Shown piece by piece: positions 41,846-50,258 of a DNA stretch of 64,000 nucleotides. This DNA is from CAYRHN01 sp964424115. GTDB lineage: Bacteria; Chloroflexota; Anaerolineae; Anaerolineales; Anaerolineaceae. How positions within the stretch are numbered: the stretch's first letter is position 1; each line of letters begins with the position of its first letter. The notes below the pieces were generated by a model that worked only from the letters and a program-made list of their open reading frames with translations, was not told the DNA's origin and ran no database searches. The stretch is taken from contig CAYRHN010000001.1 of assembly GCA_964424115.1 (NCBI GenBank), positions 372,001-436,000 of the forward strand, in the 5' to 3' direction. The translations under genes were made by a program, and so were the position numbers.

Positions 41846-43237
41846 CTACGGGAAGGTGTTTTCAAGCCATGTTTGGGGATTGACGAGTTGCCCCCCAACC
41901 CATATTTCCCAATGCAGGTGAGGTCCCGAAACCCTGCCGGTATCTCCGATTAGCCCAATCAATTGCCCTTGCTCCACCATGTCCCCGACTTTGACATATA
42001 CTTCTTTTTGATGATAAATTCCGCTGTACACTCCCCAGCCGTGGTCAATGATGGTAGCGTTCCCGCGTATTGTCAATGAGCCCGTATAAATGACTCTTCC
42101 GGCTGCAGGGGCATAAATATCCAAACTGGGTATGACACATACACCATAATCAATTCCTGTATGAAAGGATTTAAAAGTCCCATTGTATACTCGTTCATCT
42201 CCGAACCAGGCAGTAATGCAATCTGGTTCATTATTGGCTGGTTTGAATATTCCAGACCATAACCTCATGGGACTGGCAGGAGTGATCAGAGAACGGATAT
42301 AGTCTTCTTCTGGCTGTGTGTTCTTAGGGTCGATGGTTTCAGGAGGAACAGTCAGCGGGGCGGAAATTCTGAAATAGCCATGTTGTACTAAAACGGATTG
42401 CTCCAACGAGAAGGAAGTTCCAGAAGAATTTTGTCCGGATATCTTGAGGGTGGTTAATCCAGTATCTGCATTGCGGTAAATTCCCTGCAGAGCGACATAC
42501 TCTCCGGGAGCATTTTCAAAAAAATTCAGGGGATTCCCTTGTAAACTTCCTGTAAGTATCATTTCACCGGTAGTCGCCACCCTGATCGAAACAGTTTCTC
42601 CTTGCTTCAGAGGGAGGGGGGCTACCGAAATTTCTTTTACGTCAGGTGAAAACACACTGATTGACGAGTTGTCTTGTGAACTCGAATAGATGATATCGCC
42701 ATTCAGGAATTCCCAATCTTGCTTGCTATTATTCTGACTTTTAATCCCCCATGGATTTTGCATGCTCTTTACGCTTAACTCTAGAAGTGATTCGCCGGTA
42801 TGCATGGAGGCAATACGAACAAATCGTTTATTGTCATCGCGTTGAGGTAATATCAAAGGTGCGCCCGCATATACTTCAACGGGGCTGGTTAAGCGGTTGA
42901 TGCGAGCTATTGTGTTTACAGGAAGAGCATAAGTTAAACTCAGATCTGAAATCTTCTGACCGAAAGGTATAGTTGAGGTGGTCAAAGTTCCGCTAATGCC
43001 CGCAAGACTTGGTATTACTAGAGAAGAGCCCACGAGCAAAACATCTGGATTGGCAAGATTATTGGCGTCAATGATATCTTGAGATGAAATCCCGAACTTT
43101 TGGGCAATTGATGTCAAGGTATCACCTTCTTGGACAATATATATTGGATAATCGTCCTGATTTTGCCCTAAAACCACGCTTTGAGGAAAGAAGAATGCCA
43201 AAATAATAATTGCTACCAGAATTTTATAAAGCTTCAA
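41846..43237 (-). CDS. Secreted LysM/M23 family metallopeptidase
   Basis: Predicted murein endopeptidase. Residues 1-24 form a signal peptide. A LysM domain follows at about 32-78 (YIVQEGDTLTSIAQKFGIS), with a degenerate second one around 85-130. The C-terminal M23 domain carries zinc ligands in FHTGIDYG and GPHLHWE. It has 463 residues. The start is TTG at 43237: an in-frame TGA lies two codons upstream, so no earlier start is possible, and the signal peptide requires this one. GGAG stands somewhat far upstream. It overlaps the DUF192 gene by 14 bp. Confidence 0.88.
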   Translation of the reverse strand: MKLYKILVAIIILAFFFPQSVVLGQNQDDYPIYIVQEGDTLTSIAQKFGISSQDIIDANNLANPDVLLVGSSLVIPSLAGISGTLTTSTIPFGQKISDLSLTYALPVNTIARINRLTSPVEVYAGAPLILPQRDDNKRFVRIASMHTGESLLELSVKSMQNPWGIKSQNNSKQDWEFLNGDIIYSSSQDNSSISVFSPDVKEISVAPLPLKQGETVSIRVATTGEMILTGSLQGNPLNFFENAPGEYVALQGIYRNADTGLTTLKISGQNSSGTSFSLEQSVLVQHGYFRISAPLTVPPETIDPKNTQPEEDYIRSLITPASPMRLWSGIFKPANNEPDCITAWFGDERVYNGTFKSFHTGIDYGVCVIPSLDIYAPAAGRVIYTGSLTIRGNATIIDHGWGVYSGIYHQKEVYVKVGDMVEQGQLIGLIGDTGRVSGPHLHWEIWVGGQLVNPQTWLENTFP

Positions 43238-43592
43238 GGTTCAATTGATCTCCAACTTGAAAATCATGAAATCTCGCGGGATGAATTTCTAATATGTATT
43301 TGGCGGGCTGTGAGGGAACATATGCCGGCCGCCATTTCTTTGCTATTTGAACATCTACTATTCGATAGTTGCGGTTTAGCCACACAACCGCTATGTCAAA
43401 CCGCATAAATAACATATGAATACTGGAGTCTGTGCGGCTTTCGCGTGTTTCAATGAACAGCAATCCCTCGTCCTCATTCATTGATTTACGAAACATTAAA
43501 CCCCGAAAACGAGATAGAAAGGATTCGCACACTTCTGTGCGGATTGGCAACTTATTAGGTTTGGTAATGTTGGTAATTCGTACGAAGCGCAT
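43224..43592 (-). CDS. DUF192 family protein
   Basis: A 122-residue protein matching DUF192: ESFLSRFRGLMFRKSM near the start, HMLFMRFDIAVVWLNRN in the middle and AKYILEIHPARFHDF toward the end. Function is unknown; many homologues are exported, but this one has no signal peptide. It lies between a receiver gene (8 nt) and the M23 peptidase gene (overlap 14 bp) on the same strand. Confidence 0.85.
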   Translation of the reverse strand: MRFVRITNITKPNKLPIRTEVCESFLSRFRGLMFRKSMNEDEGLLFIETRESRTDSSIHMLFMRFDIAVVWLNRNYRIVDVQIAKKWRPAYVPSQPAKYILEIHPARFHDFQVGDQLNLEAL

Positions 43593-43600
43593 TGAATTTA

Positions 43601-44011
43601 CTAAAGCGGATTGGCTTTGGCGTCACTGGAGATATTGAGGACTTTCTCAATACTATCAATCAATTCTTGAGGCCGGAATGGCTTGCAGATATAATCATCT
43701 ACTTTTGCTATATGCAAGCCAAGAACCCTATCTATCGCCTGAGCTTTTGCAGTAATCACAATGACCGGGATATGTTTCGTCGCATCGTGGGATTTTAGTT
43801 GCTGATACACATCCCACCCATCCATATCTGGCATCATCAGGTCTAATAGGATTAAATCAGGCTTTTCTTGTTCTACCATATTCAGACCGGGGCGGCCCCC
43901 ATGAGCTCCTTTCACTAAGAAGCCCTTACGCGCCAGGATCAATGTCACAAGATCGATGATTTCTGGATCATCTTCAATATATACAACGGTTTTTGTGTAT
44001 TCAGTAGCCAT
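43601..44011 (-). CDS. Single-domain response regulator receiver protein
   Basis: A 136-residue CheY-like receiver without output domain. The acidic pair in IEDD, phosphoacceptor D57 (LLDLMMPDMDG) and the conserved lysine in YICKPFRP are present. It is divergent from the NarL-type regulator at 44133, with a 6-bp dyad in the shared intergenic region. A possible promoter is TTGCTT, 16 nt, TAAACT on the minus strand. No kinase gene is near. Confidence 0.9.
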   Translation of the reverse strand: MATEYTKTVVYIEDDPEIIDLVTLILARKGFLVKGAHGGRPGLNMVEQEKPDLILLDLMMPDMDGWDVYQQLKSHDATKHIPVIVITAKAQAIDRVLGLHIAKVDDYICKPFRPQELIDSIEKVLNISSDAKANPL

Positions 44012-44036
44012 GGTTTATTTCTCTGTTATTGTCTAG

Positions 44037-44052
44037 TTTACCACATGGTAAA
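44037..44052. promoter_or_regulatory. Dyad TTTACC-acat-GGTAAA between divergent response regulators
   Basis: A perfect 6-bp inverted repeat with a 4-nt spacer. It lies about 30 nt upstream of the plus-strand extended -10 and overlaps the probable minus-strand -10 (TAAACT). The size and spacing suit a dimeric regulator such as the NarL-type protein beside it. Confidence 0.5.
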
Positions 44053-44082
44053 ATAAAAGCAATATAAAATCTGGCTCTAATT

Positions 44083-44091
44083 TGGTATAAT
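44083..44091 (+). promoter_or_regulatory. Extended -10 of the NarL-type response regulator gene
   Basis: TGGTATAAT matches TGnTATAAT. It gives a leader of about 35 nt with a GGGAG ribosome binding site before the ATG at 44133. Confidence 0.6.
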
Positions 44092-44132
44092 CATTTTATT
44101 CTTTCTATTTCTAGGTGTTTGGGAGATTCCTC

Positions 44133-44792
44133 ATGGGAAAACAGCGAATTCTGTTGGTGGATGATCACGAAGTTGTTCGGTTGGGGTTGCGGGCTTTACT
44201 TGAACATCACCCACAATTCGAAGTTGTAGGCGAGGCCGGTACCTCCAAGGAAGCGATAGAGCAAGTTGATAGATGCCATCCAGATATTGTTTTATTGGAT
44301 ATTAGACTGCCTGGTGTTTCAGGAATAGAGGTGTGCGAAGAAATCACTCGCAATTACCCAAATATTCGAGTAGTGATGTTGACATCCTACGCAGAAGACG
44401 AGATGTTGTTTTCGGCGATTCGCGCTGGCGCATCAGGGTATGTGTTAAAGCAGATCGGAGGGGAGGACCTTATCCGGGCATTAGACGCGGTTGGGAGAGG
44501 CGAGGCGCTATTGGACTCTGCGGTAACTCAGCGTGTTTTCCAAGAAGTTCGTCGCGCAGTTAAAGAAGAGGAAGCTTCTGCGTTTGCAAATTTGAGCCAA
44601 CAAGAAAAGCATGTACTATTATTAGTTTCTGAAGGAAAGACGAATCGAGAAATTGCCAAGGCGTTGTTTTTAGGTGAGGGTACCGTTCGTAATTACGTGA
44701 GTAGTATTCTATCAAAACTTGGTGTTAGCAACCGGGCAGAGGCAGCTGCCTATGCTGTAGAACACAACCTAAAGGACCATTTAAACGTGTAG
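44133..44792 (+). CDS. NarL/FixJ family DNA-binding response regulator
   Basis: An N-terminal receiver with D10-D11 and phosphoacceptor D56 (LLDIRLPGVSG) is joined to a C-terminal LuxR-type HTH (LSQQEKHVLLLVSEGKTNRE and GTVRNYVSSILSKLGVSNR). It has 219 residues. The frame opens at a GTG at 44115, but GGGAG lies just before the ATG at 44133. An extended -10 promoter and a dyad lie upstream, so autoregulation is plausible (inference). The sensor kinase is not in the window. Confidence 0.93.
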   Translation: MGKQRILLVDDHEVVRLGLRALLEHHPQFEVVGEAGTSKEAIEQVDRCHPDIVLLDIRLPGVSGIEVCEEITRNYPNIRVVMLTSYAEDEMLFSAIRAGASGYVLKQIGGEDLIRALDAVGRGEALLDSAVTQRVFQEVRRAVKEEEASAFANLSQQEKHVLLLVSEGKTNREIAKALFLGEGTVRNYVSSILSKLGVSNRAEAAAYAVEHNLKDHLNV

Positions 44793-44844
44793 ATTTTGGC
44801 GATACACGGGGGAACACCGGCGTGGACCAACTGGTCCTTTAGGT
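44767..44844. repeat. 13-bp inverted repeat spanning two convergent 3' ends
   Basis: ACCTAAAGGACCA (44767-44779) and its exact complement (44832-44844) lie across the last codons of the NarL-type gene and of the endonuclease IV-like gene. The inner GGACCA (44824-44829) can also pair with TGGTCC, offering an alternative short hairpin. It may act as a two-way transcription end or as a barrier to antisense read-through. Confidence 0.65.
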
Positions 44845-45588
44845 ATTTAATTCCTCCCAGAGTTGTTGCATATAGATAGCATCCTCTTCCATCAATGGGC
44901 TTTCACACAAAATCCGGCCCCCGCAATTATAGTGTTTTAGGGCCAGGAATATCCCTTTAATATCCAAGTCTGACTCCCGGATAGGAAGATGATTGCGTTC
45001 CCCCCCTTGTGAATACTCAATTCCGGATAAATGAATGTGAAGCCTCGATAGAGATTCGCCATTCAAGGAGTTTCCATAGAACTCAACTGCAGTTGAAAAC
45101 TCTTCGAAGGAGTTGAATGAACCATTCCCTGTCCGTGCATGCAAATGAGCAAAATCTAAACAGGGTAATACACCCGGTATCTGTTTTGCCAGATAAATCA
45201 CATCTTCCAATGAGCCAAGCAACGCTTTTTTCCCCATCGTCTCGGGACGAAGTAGAACAGGATTGTTGTTGGCTCTCAGTTCATCAATGCAGCTTTGTAG
45301 ACGAGGCAAAATCATTTTCATAACATCGCCTGATGGTTTGCCAAAATAGGAACCGGGATGGAAGATTATATCTGTCGCGCCTGAAAGAAATCCATAGTAA
45401 GCAGCATCCATGAGCCTTTTTCGCGATTTCGGCCATTCTTTGTCAGTAGCATTCAGGTTAATAAAGTAAGGTGCGTGCACACTGACCGCCACATTATTGT
45501 CCTCGGACGCTCTCTTAATAGCAAGACAGGTGGCTTCACTCACTCGGACAGCTTGCACCCACCCCAGTTCGAGGGCGCCCAGAGACAA
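44839..45588 (-). CDS. Endonuclease IV-like TIM-barrel protein, 5' end interrupted by an amber codon
   Basis: Xylose-isomerase-like TIM barrel close to AP endonuclease IV, with metal-ligand motifs SVHAPY, IIFHPGS, RPETMGK, LDFAHLHAR and CESPLME. The conserved family N-terminus continues upstream in the same frame: FGTVGSPKSTPPKPGGSVGAI is readable between 45588 and 45670. The only ATG with a good ribosome binding site (45690, AGGA upstream) is followed by TAG as codon 4. The frame given here starts at a TTG and lacks the first strand of the barrel. It may be a pseudogene, carry a sequencing error, or use a rare start codon downstream of the TAG. Confidence 0.7.
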   Translation of the reverse strand: MSLGALELGWVQAVRVSEATCLAIKRASEDNNVAVSVHAPYFINLNATDKEWPKSRKRLMDAAYYGFLSGATDIIFHPGSYFGKPSGDVMKMILPRLQSCIDELRANNNPVLLRPETMGKKALLGSLEDVIYLAKQIPGVLPCLDFAHLHARTGNGSFNSFEEFSTAVEFYGNSLNGESLSRLHIHLSGIEYSQGGERNHLPIRESDLDIKGIFLALKHYNCGGRILCESPLMEEDAIYMQQLWEELNT

Positions 45589-45722
45589 AGCGTTGAGCTG
45601 TGTAATTGCTCCTACGCTACCGCCGGGTTTGGGCGGCGTTGATTTCGGAGATCCAACCGTACCAAACCTGAAGGTTCTCTATTGTGTCATTTTATTCCTG
45701 CTTTCTTTTTTATGAAAGAAGA

Positions 45723-46178
45723 TTAATCAGGATATTTAGCCAATGGGCAATGCATGCTGTCCAGGATTTCGCGTTGATCTTCCCACATTATTAATTTCTC
45801 GGATTCTTCGCTATGGTCATGGCCTAATAGATGTAACGTTCCATGAACTACTAATAATTGTAATTCCGCCATGACGGGATGACCTGCTTGAGCAGCTTGC
45901 GATTGAGCCATAGGAAAAGAAATTATAATATCTCCTAGATAAAGAAAGCCGGTCTCCGGATCGATTTCGTTTGCCGTAAAAGAAAGAACATCGGTAGGTG
46001 CATCAATTCCCAGAAATTCACGATTTAATTCCTGGACGCGTTCATTATCTTCAATTACTATGGAAAGGTCTATGGTTGCTCTTGCGTTTTGATGCAATAG
46101 TGTTGTTTCGGCTGCCATGCGAAGTTGTTCAGAATTGACGCTATCAGAATATTCTTGATTTATCTCAATAAAAATCAT
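45723..46178 (-). CDS. ybeY: Endoribonuclease YbeY
   Basis: Zinc-dependent RNase for 16S rRNA maturation and ribosome quality control. The metal motif HGTLHLLGHDH is intact, after the family segment NREFLGIDAPTDVLSF. The 151-residue length fits. Its ATG overlaps the pgpH stop as ATGA, a pairing seen in many bacteria. Confidence 0.95.
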   Translation of the reverse strand: MIFIEINQEYSDSVNSEQLRMAAETTLLHQNARATIDLSIVIEDNERVQELNREFLGIDAPTDVLSFTANEIDPETGFLYLGDIIISFPMAQSQAAQAGHPVMAELQLLVVHGTLHLLGHDHSEESEKLIMWEDQREILDSMHCPLAKYPD

Positions 46179-48304
46179 CTTAAACCTTCCGCTTTTTGCT
46201 TTTCTATTCCACTGGATTGATCTTCGGGGTATTTCATTCTTGGGTGGTAGGTATTTTGCAATGCTTTAATGAACGCTTCTCGAGCCTGGTATAGATCCTG
46301 GAGAGTCAGACTTGTTTTGTCTAACTGGCCTTCGGTCTGACAAAAATCAAAGGTTTTTTGGACTATTGCTCGTAAGTCGGATTCATTTTGCGGCAGCTCT
46401 GCTCGAACTCGTGCTTCGCATCCATCTGCTAACATGAGAAGGGCAGTTTCTTTTGAGCGAGGACGCGGTCCAGGATAACGAAACAGTTTTTCATTAACAG
46501 CCTGACGATTATTTTGAGCAATTGTTAATGCCTTTGAATATTGATACCGGGTTAATAATGTTCCGTGATGCTCGCGAATGAAATCCTGAATGCGAGGCGG
46601 TAAACGATATTTTCTCGCTAATTGAATTCCGTCGGTTACGTGTTTGATGATTATGCCAGCACTTTGCGCAGGATCCATATCATCGTGCGTATTGATTTGT
46701 CCAGGAGGTTGATTTTCGATAAAAAACGAAGGATTGCTCACCTTTCCAGCATCATGGTATAAGGCTCCAACACGAGTGAGCAGTGCATCTGCTCCAATTG
46801 CCTCAGCGGCTTGCTCGGCAAGATTGGCTACCTGAAGACTGTGTTGATAGCTTCCCGGAATATTTCTAAGCATATGTTGTAGGAGTGGATGATCAGAACG
46901 TGAGAAATCCAGCAATTGAAGGGAAGTCGTGAGGCCGAGGATCTGGGATATGAGGAATTGCAGTAATAACGTAAGGCTGGCGGACGCCATTCCGTTCAGG
47001 AACGATGCGCCGATAAGTGTGGCGATTCCAACCAAATCCATATTTGGGTCAGTAAGTTTATACGCAATTACTACAGCTGTTCCCACAAGTCCAATTGCCA
47101 GGCCAGCCCAAAAGAAATTGATTACTCTTTTCCCTTTTCCAAGAACTAGGATGCCGCCTATCGTAGAGACCAAGTAATACAACATAATATCGAGGCTTGA
47201 TGATAGGCCGAAGGTCGCAAGTACATTCAAGGCGAGTGAAAGAATTACCCCGGCCTCGATCGAATATAGGCTAGCAATAGTCAAGCCAAAAGCAGCCATG
47301 GGGAAAATGTACGGCACGACAGTCCGATTTGGAATGGCGAGCTGGGCGCCTATGAAGAAGATCAGAAATAGCGCTTCAGAAACCAGAAGACCGCGAGTTT
47401 CATTTACAGGGGCAAGATTCCTGATCGAGAAATACAAGGCCGCTATTGTAGCCAGCAAAATAACAATAAACCCAGCAGCGATAAATGTTGGGGTTGTAGT
47501 TTCGGGTTTGATAAGATTAAAGACTTCGAGAGCTTCTCTATCCAAACTGGTTATGATTGAGCCGCGGGCGACAATGATTTGCCCTTGAATATAAGTTTTA
47601 GTAACAGGAGACACGTTCTCGCGCGCCATTCTTCTTGCAGCTATTGTAGCCCCTTCGTTGTATAGACTATTTGGTACTACAAAAGCCGTAGCGATCTGCG
47701 CGATCGTGGCGGCTTGATCTTCCGGGATGGAAAAACTGATCATGGCAGGTATGTTTTGCAAGATTTCGGTTAGTTGATTCTCCCGAATCGTTTTTCTCAT
47801 TACTTGCTCAAGAACGTTTACTGTTTCTTCAGAATCCACCTGCCAATGGGAATCGGACAACTCCAGAATGGCGACGATCGCATCCTCGCCCAGAGATAAA
47901 TCGGCCATGGAGGAAATGTCGGCAATCTTCTGAGATTGCGTCGCATAGACGTCTTCTCTTATTGATGTAATGTAGGCTAAGGCAATACGCAGGCGCTCGA
48001 TTTGCCGGCGAGCGATAACAGGGTCGGCAGAATCGTAGATTGGAGCAATAGATTCTTCTGCGTTGCGGCGCGCTTGCTCGGTTAAGATATTGCTGGTGTA
48101 GGTGAGGTTTTCTGGCGCTTGAATATCTTGAGAAGCTACATCGCCTTCTGCGAGGGAATATCCTGACGGTCTCGATGAAATTGGAATTACAAGGCTGAGA
48201 AATGAAATAAGCGCGGTAAGGATCAACGCACCAAGGCGAAGCGCCGGGCGTTTTTTCGCGGTGCTTATGTTCTCTTGTCTCCCGTGTTCCCTTGATACAT
48301 CCAA
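46175..48304 (-). CDS. pgpH: 7TM-HD family phosphohydrolase (PgpH), putative c-di-AMP phosphodiesterase
   Basis: Membrane-bound HD hydrolase predicted to break down cyclic di-AMP. A single N-terminal helix is followed by an extracytoplasmic 7TMR-HDED region (about 60-270), seven membrane helices (about 275-480), and a cytoplasmic HD domain with GALYHDAGKVSNPS and further histidines (IREHHGTLL). It has 709 residues. It precedes ybeY, as in Firmicutes. Its presence implies c-di-AMP signalling here; no diadenylate cyclase is in the window. Confidence 0.92.
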   Translation of the reverse strand: MDVSREHGRQENISTAKKRPALRLGALILTALISFLSLVIPISSRPSGYSLAEGDVASQDIQAPENLTYTSNILTEQARRNAEESIAPIYDSADPVIARRQIERLRIALAYITSIREDVYATQSQKIADISSMADLSLGEDAIVAILELSDSHWQVDSEETVNVLEQVMRKTIRENQLTEILQNIPAMISFSIPEDQAATIAQIATAFVVPNSLYNEGATIAARRMARENVSPVTKTYIQGQIIVARGSIITSLDREALEVFNLIKPETTTPTFIAAGFIVILLATIAALYFSIRNLAPVNETRGLLVSEALFLIFFIGAQLAIPNRTVVPYIFPMAAFGLTIASLYSIEAGVILSLALNVLATFGLSSSLDIMLYYLVSTIGGILVLGKGKRVINFFWAGLAIGLVGTAVVIAYKLTDPNMDLVGIATLIGASFLNGMASASLTLLLQFLISQILGLTTSLQLLDFSRSDHPLLQHMLRNIPGSYQHSLQVANLAEQAAEAIGADALLTRVGALYHDAGKVSNPSFFIENQPPGQINTHDDMDPAQSAGIIIKHVTDGIQLARKYRLPPRIQDFIREHHGTLLTRYQYSKALTIAQNNRQAVNEKLFRYPGPRPRSKETALLMLADGCEARVRAELPQNESDLRAIVQKTFDFCQTEGQLDKTSLTLQDLYQAREAFIKALQNTYHPRMKYPEDQSSGIEKQKAEGLR

Positions 48305-48310
48305 AGGCGC

Positions 48311-48757
48311 TTACCCTTGAAGAATTTCTTTTACCAAGGCGCTGACAGCATCGCCCGGTGCTCGTCCCTGGATTTTGGGCATTAATGCTTTCATGACCCT
48401 ACCCATTTCAGAAACGCCGCTGGGATTTACTTCTGCAATTGTGGCGTGGATTATTTCACGGATTTCTTCTTGGCTAAGTTGCTTAGGTAGATAATTTTCC
48501 AATATTCTGATCTCGGCTTCATTCTCGTTGACGAGATCTATCCGGTTTACTTTCTGCGCTTCTTGGATAGCCTCTTTCCGAGATTTTATTTCTTTTTGAA
48601 TAATCCCTATTACGCTAGAATTGTCGAGCGATCCTCCTCTTTCAACGCGAAGCAATTTGATCGAGGCAACAACCATCCGAATCGTTCGTTTTGCAACTTC
48701 GTCTCCGGCGCGGAGGGCGTTTTTTAGATCGGCATCTAATTGTTGTTGGATATCCAT
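48311..48757 (-). CDS. yqeY: GatB/YqeY domain-containing protein
   Basis: A 148-residue helical protein related to the tRNA-binding C-terminus of GatB. It starts with QLDADLKNALRAGDEVAKRT and contains ILENYLPKQLSQEEI, both typical of YqeY. AGGAGG precedes the ATG. It stands between comEA and pgpH. The exact role is not known; the family is thought to assist tRNA-dependent amidation or tRNA handling. Confidence 0.93.
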   Translation of the reverse strand: MDIQQQLDADLKNALRAGDEVAKRTIRMVVASIKLLRVERGGSLDNSSVIGIIQKEIKSRKEAIQEAQKVNRIDLVNENEAEIRILENYLPKQLSQEEIREIIHATIAEVNPSGVSEMGRVMKALMPKIQGRAPGDAVSALVKEILQG

Positions 48758-48765
48758 TCTTCCTC

Positions 48766-49338
48766 CTAATAGCCTATTGTTATTAGATCCTTTATTTGTT
48801 CGAGGGTTTTTTCTCCAATTCCAGATACCTCGAGCAATTCATCAACGGATATGAACAGACCATTATTATTACGATAATCGATTATACTTTGCGCCTTGAC
48901 CATGCCGATACCGGGTAGAGTCTGTAATTCTTCAATGGTTGCAGAATTAATATTGATCAGGATCGAGGTATCTCCGGAGGGGGCTAGATCTTGAGTTTTT
49001 ATTGTTTTTTCGTTTCCTGAATTTTCGTCGATTGCTGAATACACAATGATTTTCTGACCATCTGTAACAAATCCAGCTTGGTTGATTTGAGCGAGATCGG
49101 CGCAATTTGAAAATCCACCTGCAGCATTGACCGCATCCAGCACCCTGCTTTTAAGAGGTAATTCGTAGATGCCTGGCGACAATACGCAACCAGCCACATC
49201 TACCACCAGTGGCGATTGTGTAGGTGCAGGTTTTAGAACGATTGGATTCCCATGCGGTTGACGGGCAACAAGAATGAATATGGCCATTAAACCGCCGCCT
49301 AAAAAAATGCCAAGCAATATGCTTTGCCAGGTTTTCAT
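48766..49338 (-). CDS. comEA: ComEA-family helix-hairpin-helix DNA-binding protein
   Basis: Membrane-anchored DNA-binding protein of the competence machinery. One N-terminal helix (about residues 5-23), an SLBB domain (about 45-105), a linker, then the C-terminal HhH pair ININSATIEELQTLPGIGMVKA and LLEVSGIGEKT. It has 190 residues. The frame starts with TTG at 49362, but the ATG at 49338 gives a normal signal/anchor. ComEC is not adjacent, so DNA uptake is not proven. Confidence 0.88.
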   Translation of the reverse strand: MKTWQSILLGIFLGGGLMAIFILVARQPHGNPIVLKPAPTQSPLVVDVAGCVLSPGIYELPLKSRVLDAVNAAGGFSNCADLAQINQAGFVTDGQKIIVYSAIDENSGNEKTIKTQDLAPSGDTSILININSATIEELQTLPGIGMVKAQSIIDYRNNNGLFISVDELLEVSGIGEKTLEQIKDLITIGY

Positions 49339-49351
49339 CGCGTTTTTGGAG

Positions 49352-50251
49352 TCAAGGAACAATCGTCTCGATTTGCGTAGAAGTTTCCTCCTTTATCATA
49401 GCATTAAATGCGCCAATGGAAACCTCAAGCATTTTAAGGTCAGGTTGCCTGGTCGTTAAATGTTGTAGGGCGAGATTGGGCTTTACCAAAATTTTGACCA
49501 GGGAAGAGTTCAAATTCTTGGATGTCCAGCGGATGTATTCATAAGAAATTCCTGCCAAAAGGGGGATAAGGCATAGTTGAACGAGAAGACGCAAGAGCAA
49601 AGGGAGTGGTTTTAATGGAGCGAAAAGGAGAATCGCTATGAACACCAGTGTAAGCAAGAAACCAGTTCCGCATCGTGGATGCTCTACAGAATAAGAGGCG
49701 ACGATTTCAGGGCTCAATACAGCCCCAGCCTCATATGCGTTAATGGTTTTGTGTTCAGCACCATGGTAAGCAAAAACCCTTTGGATTTCGGGCATTCGTC
49801 CAATTAGCCAAATATACCCAATGAGAAGGAATAGCCGTATAAAGGCTTCCAGGAAGAGAGAAAGCACAACACTCAAGCCAATGAGCTTGCTAATCCACTC
49901 AACAAGGGCTGTGGGAGCCAGGAAAAACAAACCTATTCCAAGTAAGAGAGATAATGCAACCGTGCCATAGAGAGCAGGCCCTTCAATTTTTTCCTCTTCG
50001 TTGACTGCTTGATTGTTGGCCGAAATTGAGAGAAATCTCATCCCTAGAACCAGGGAATCCCATAACAAGATCAACCCGCGAAGGAAGGGGATGTCTTTGA
50101 TTTTACTTGAATAGAGTTTATTCAGTTGTTCGGTTTGGATTATTATCTGCCCATCCGGTTTACGCATGGCTGCTGCAACAGCGCGAGACCCGCGCATCAT
50201 CACACCTTCTATTATTGCCTGACCTCCATAAGAGGGCATCCGTTCATTCAT
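49352..50251 (-). CDS. DUF1385 family membrane protein (YqhQ-like)
   Basis: 299-residue protein with about four membrane helices. The family signatures are clear: YGGQAIIEGVMMRGSRA near the start and AYHGAEHKTINAYE followed by HPRCGTGF. Function is unknown. The start at ATG 50251 has GGATAGG upstream; a TTG at 50266 would overlap the dipeptidase gene. It is 13 nt upstream of comEA. Confidence 0.9.
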   Translation of the reverse strand: MNERMPSYGGQAIIEGVMMRGSRAVAAAMRKPDGQIIIQTEQLNKLYSSKIKDIPFLRGLILLWDSLVLGMRFLSISANNQAVNEEEKIEGPALYGTVALSLLLGIGLFFLAPTALVEWISKLIGLSVVLSLFLEAFIRLFLLIGYIWLIGRMPEIQRVFAYHGAEHKTINAYEAGAVLSPEIVASYSVEHPRCGTGFLLTLVFIAILLFAPLKPLPLLLRLLVQLCLIPLLAGISYEYIRWTSKNLNSSLVKILVKPNLALQHLTTRQPDLKMLEVSIGAFNAMIKEETSTQIETIVP

Positions 50252-50258
50252 GAGTAAC

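Noticed and set aside
46929..47588. Open frames on the plus strand opposite pgpH
   Set aside because: They lie entirely inside a well-supported gene on the other strand and have no ribosome binding site or recognisable family.
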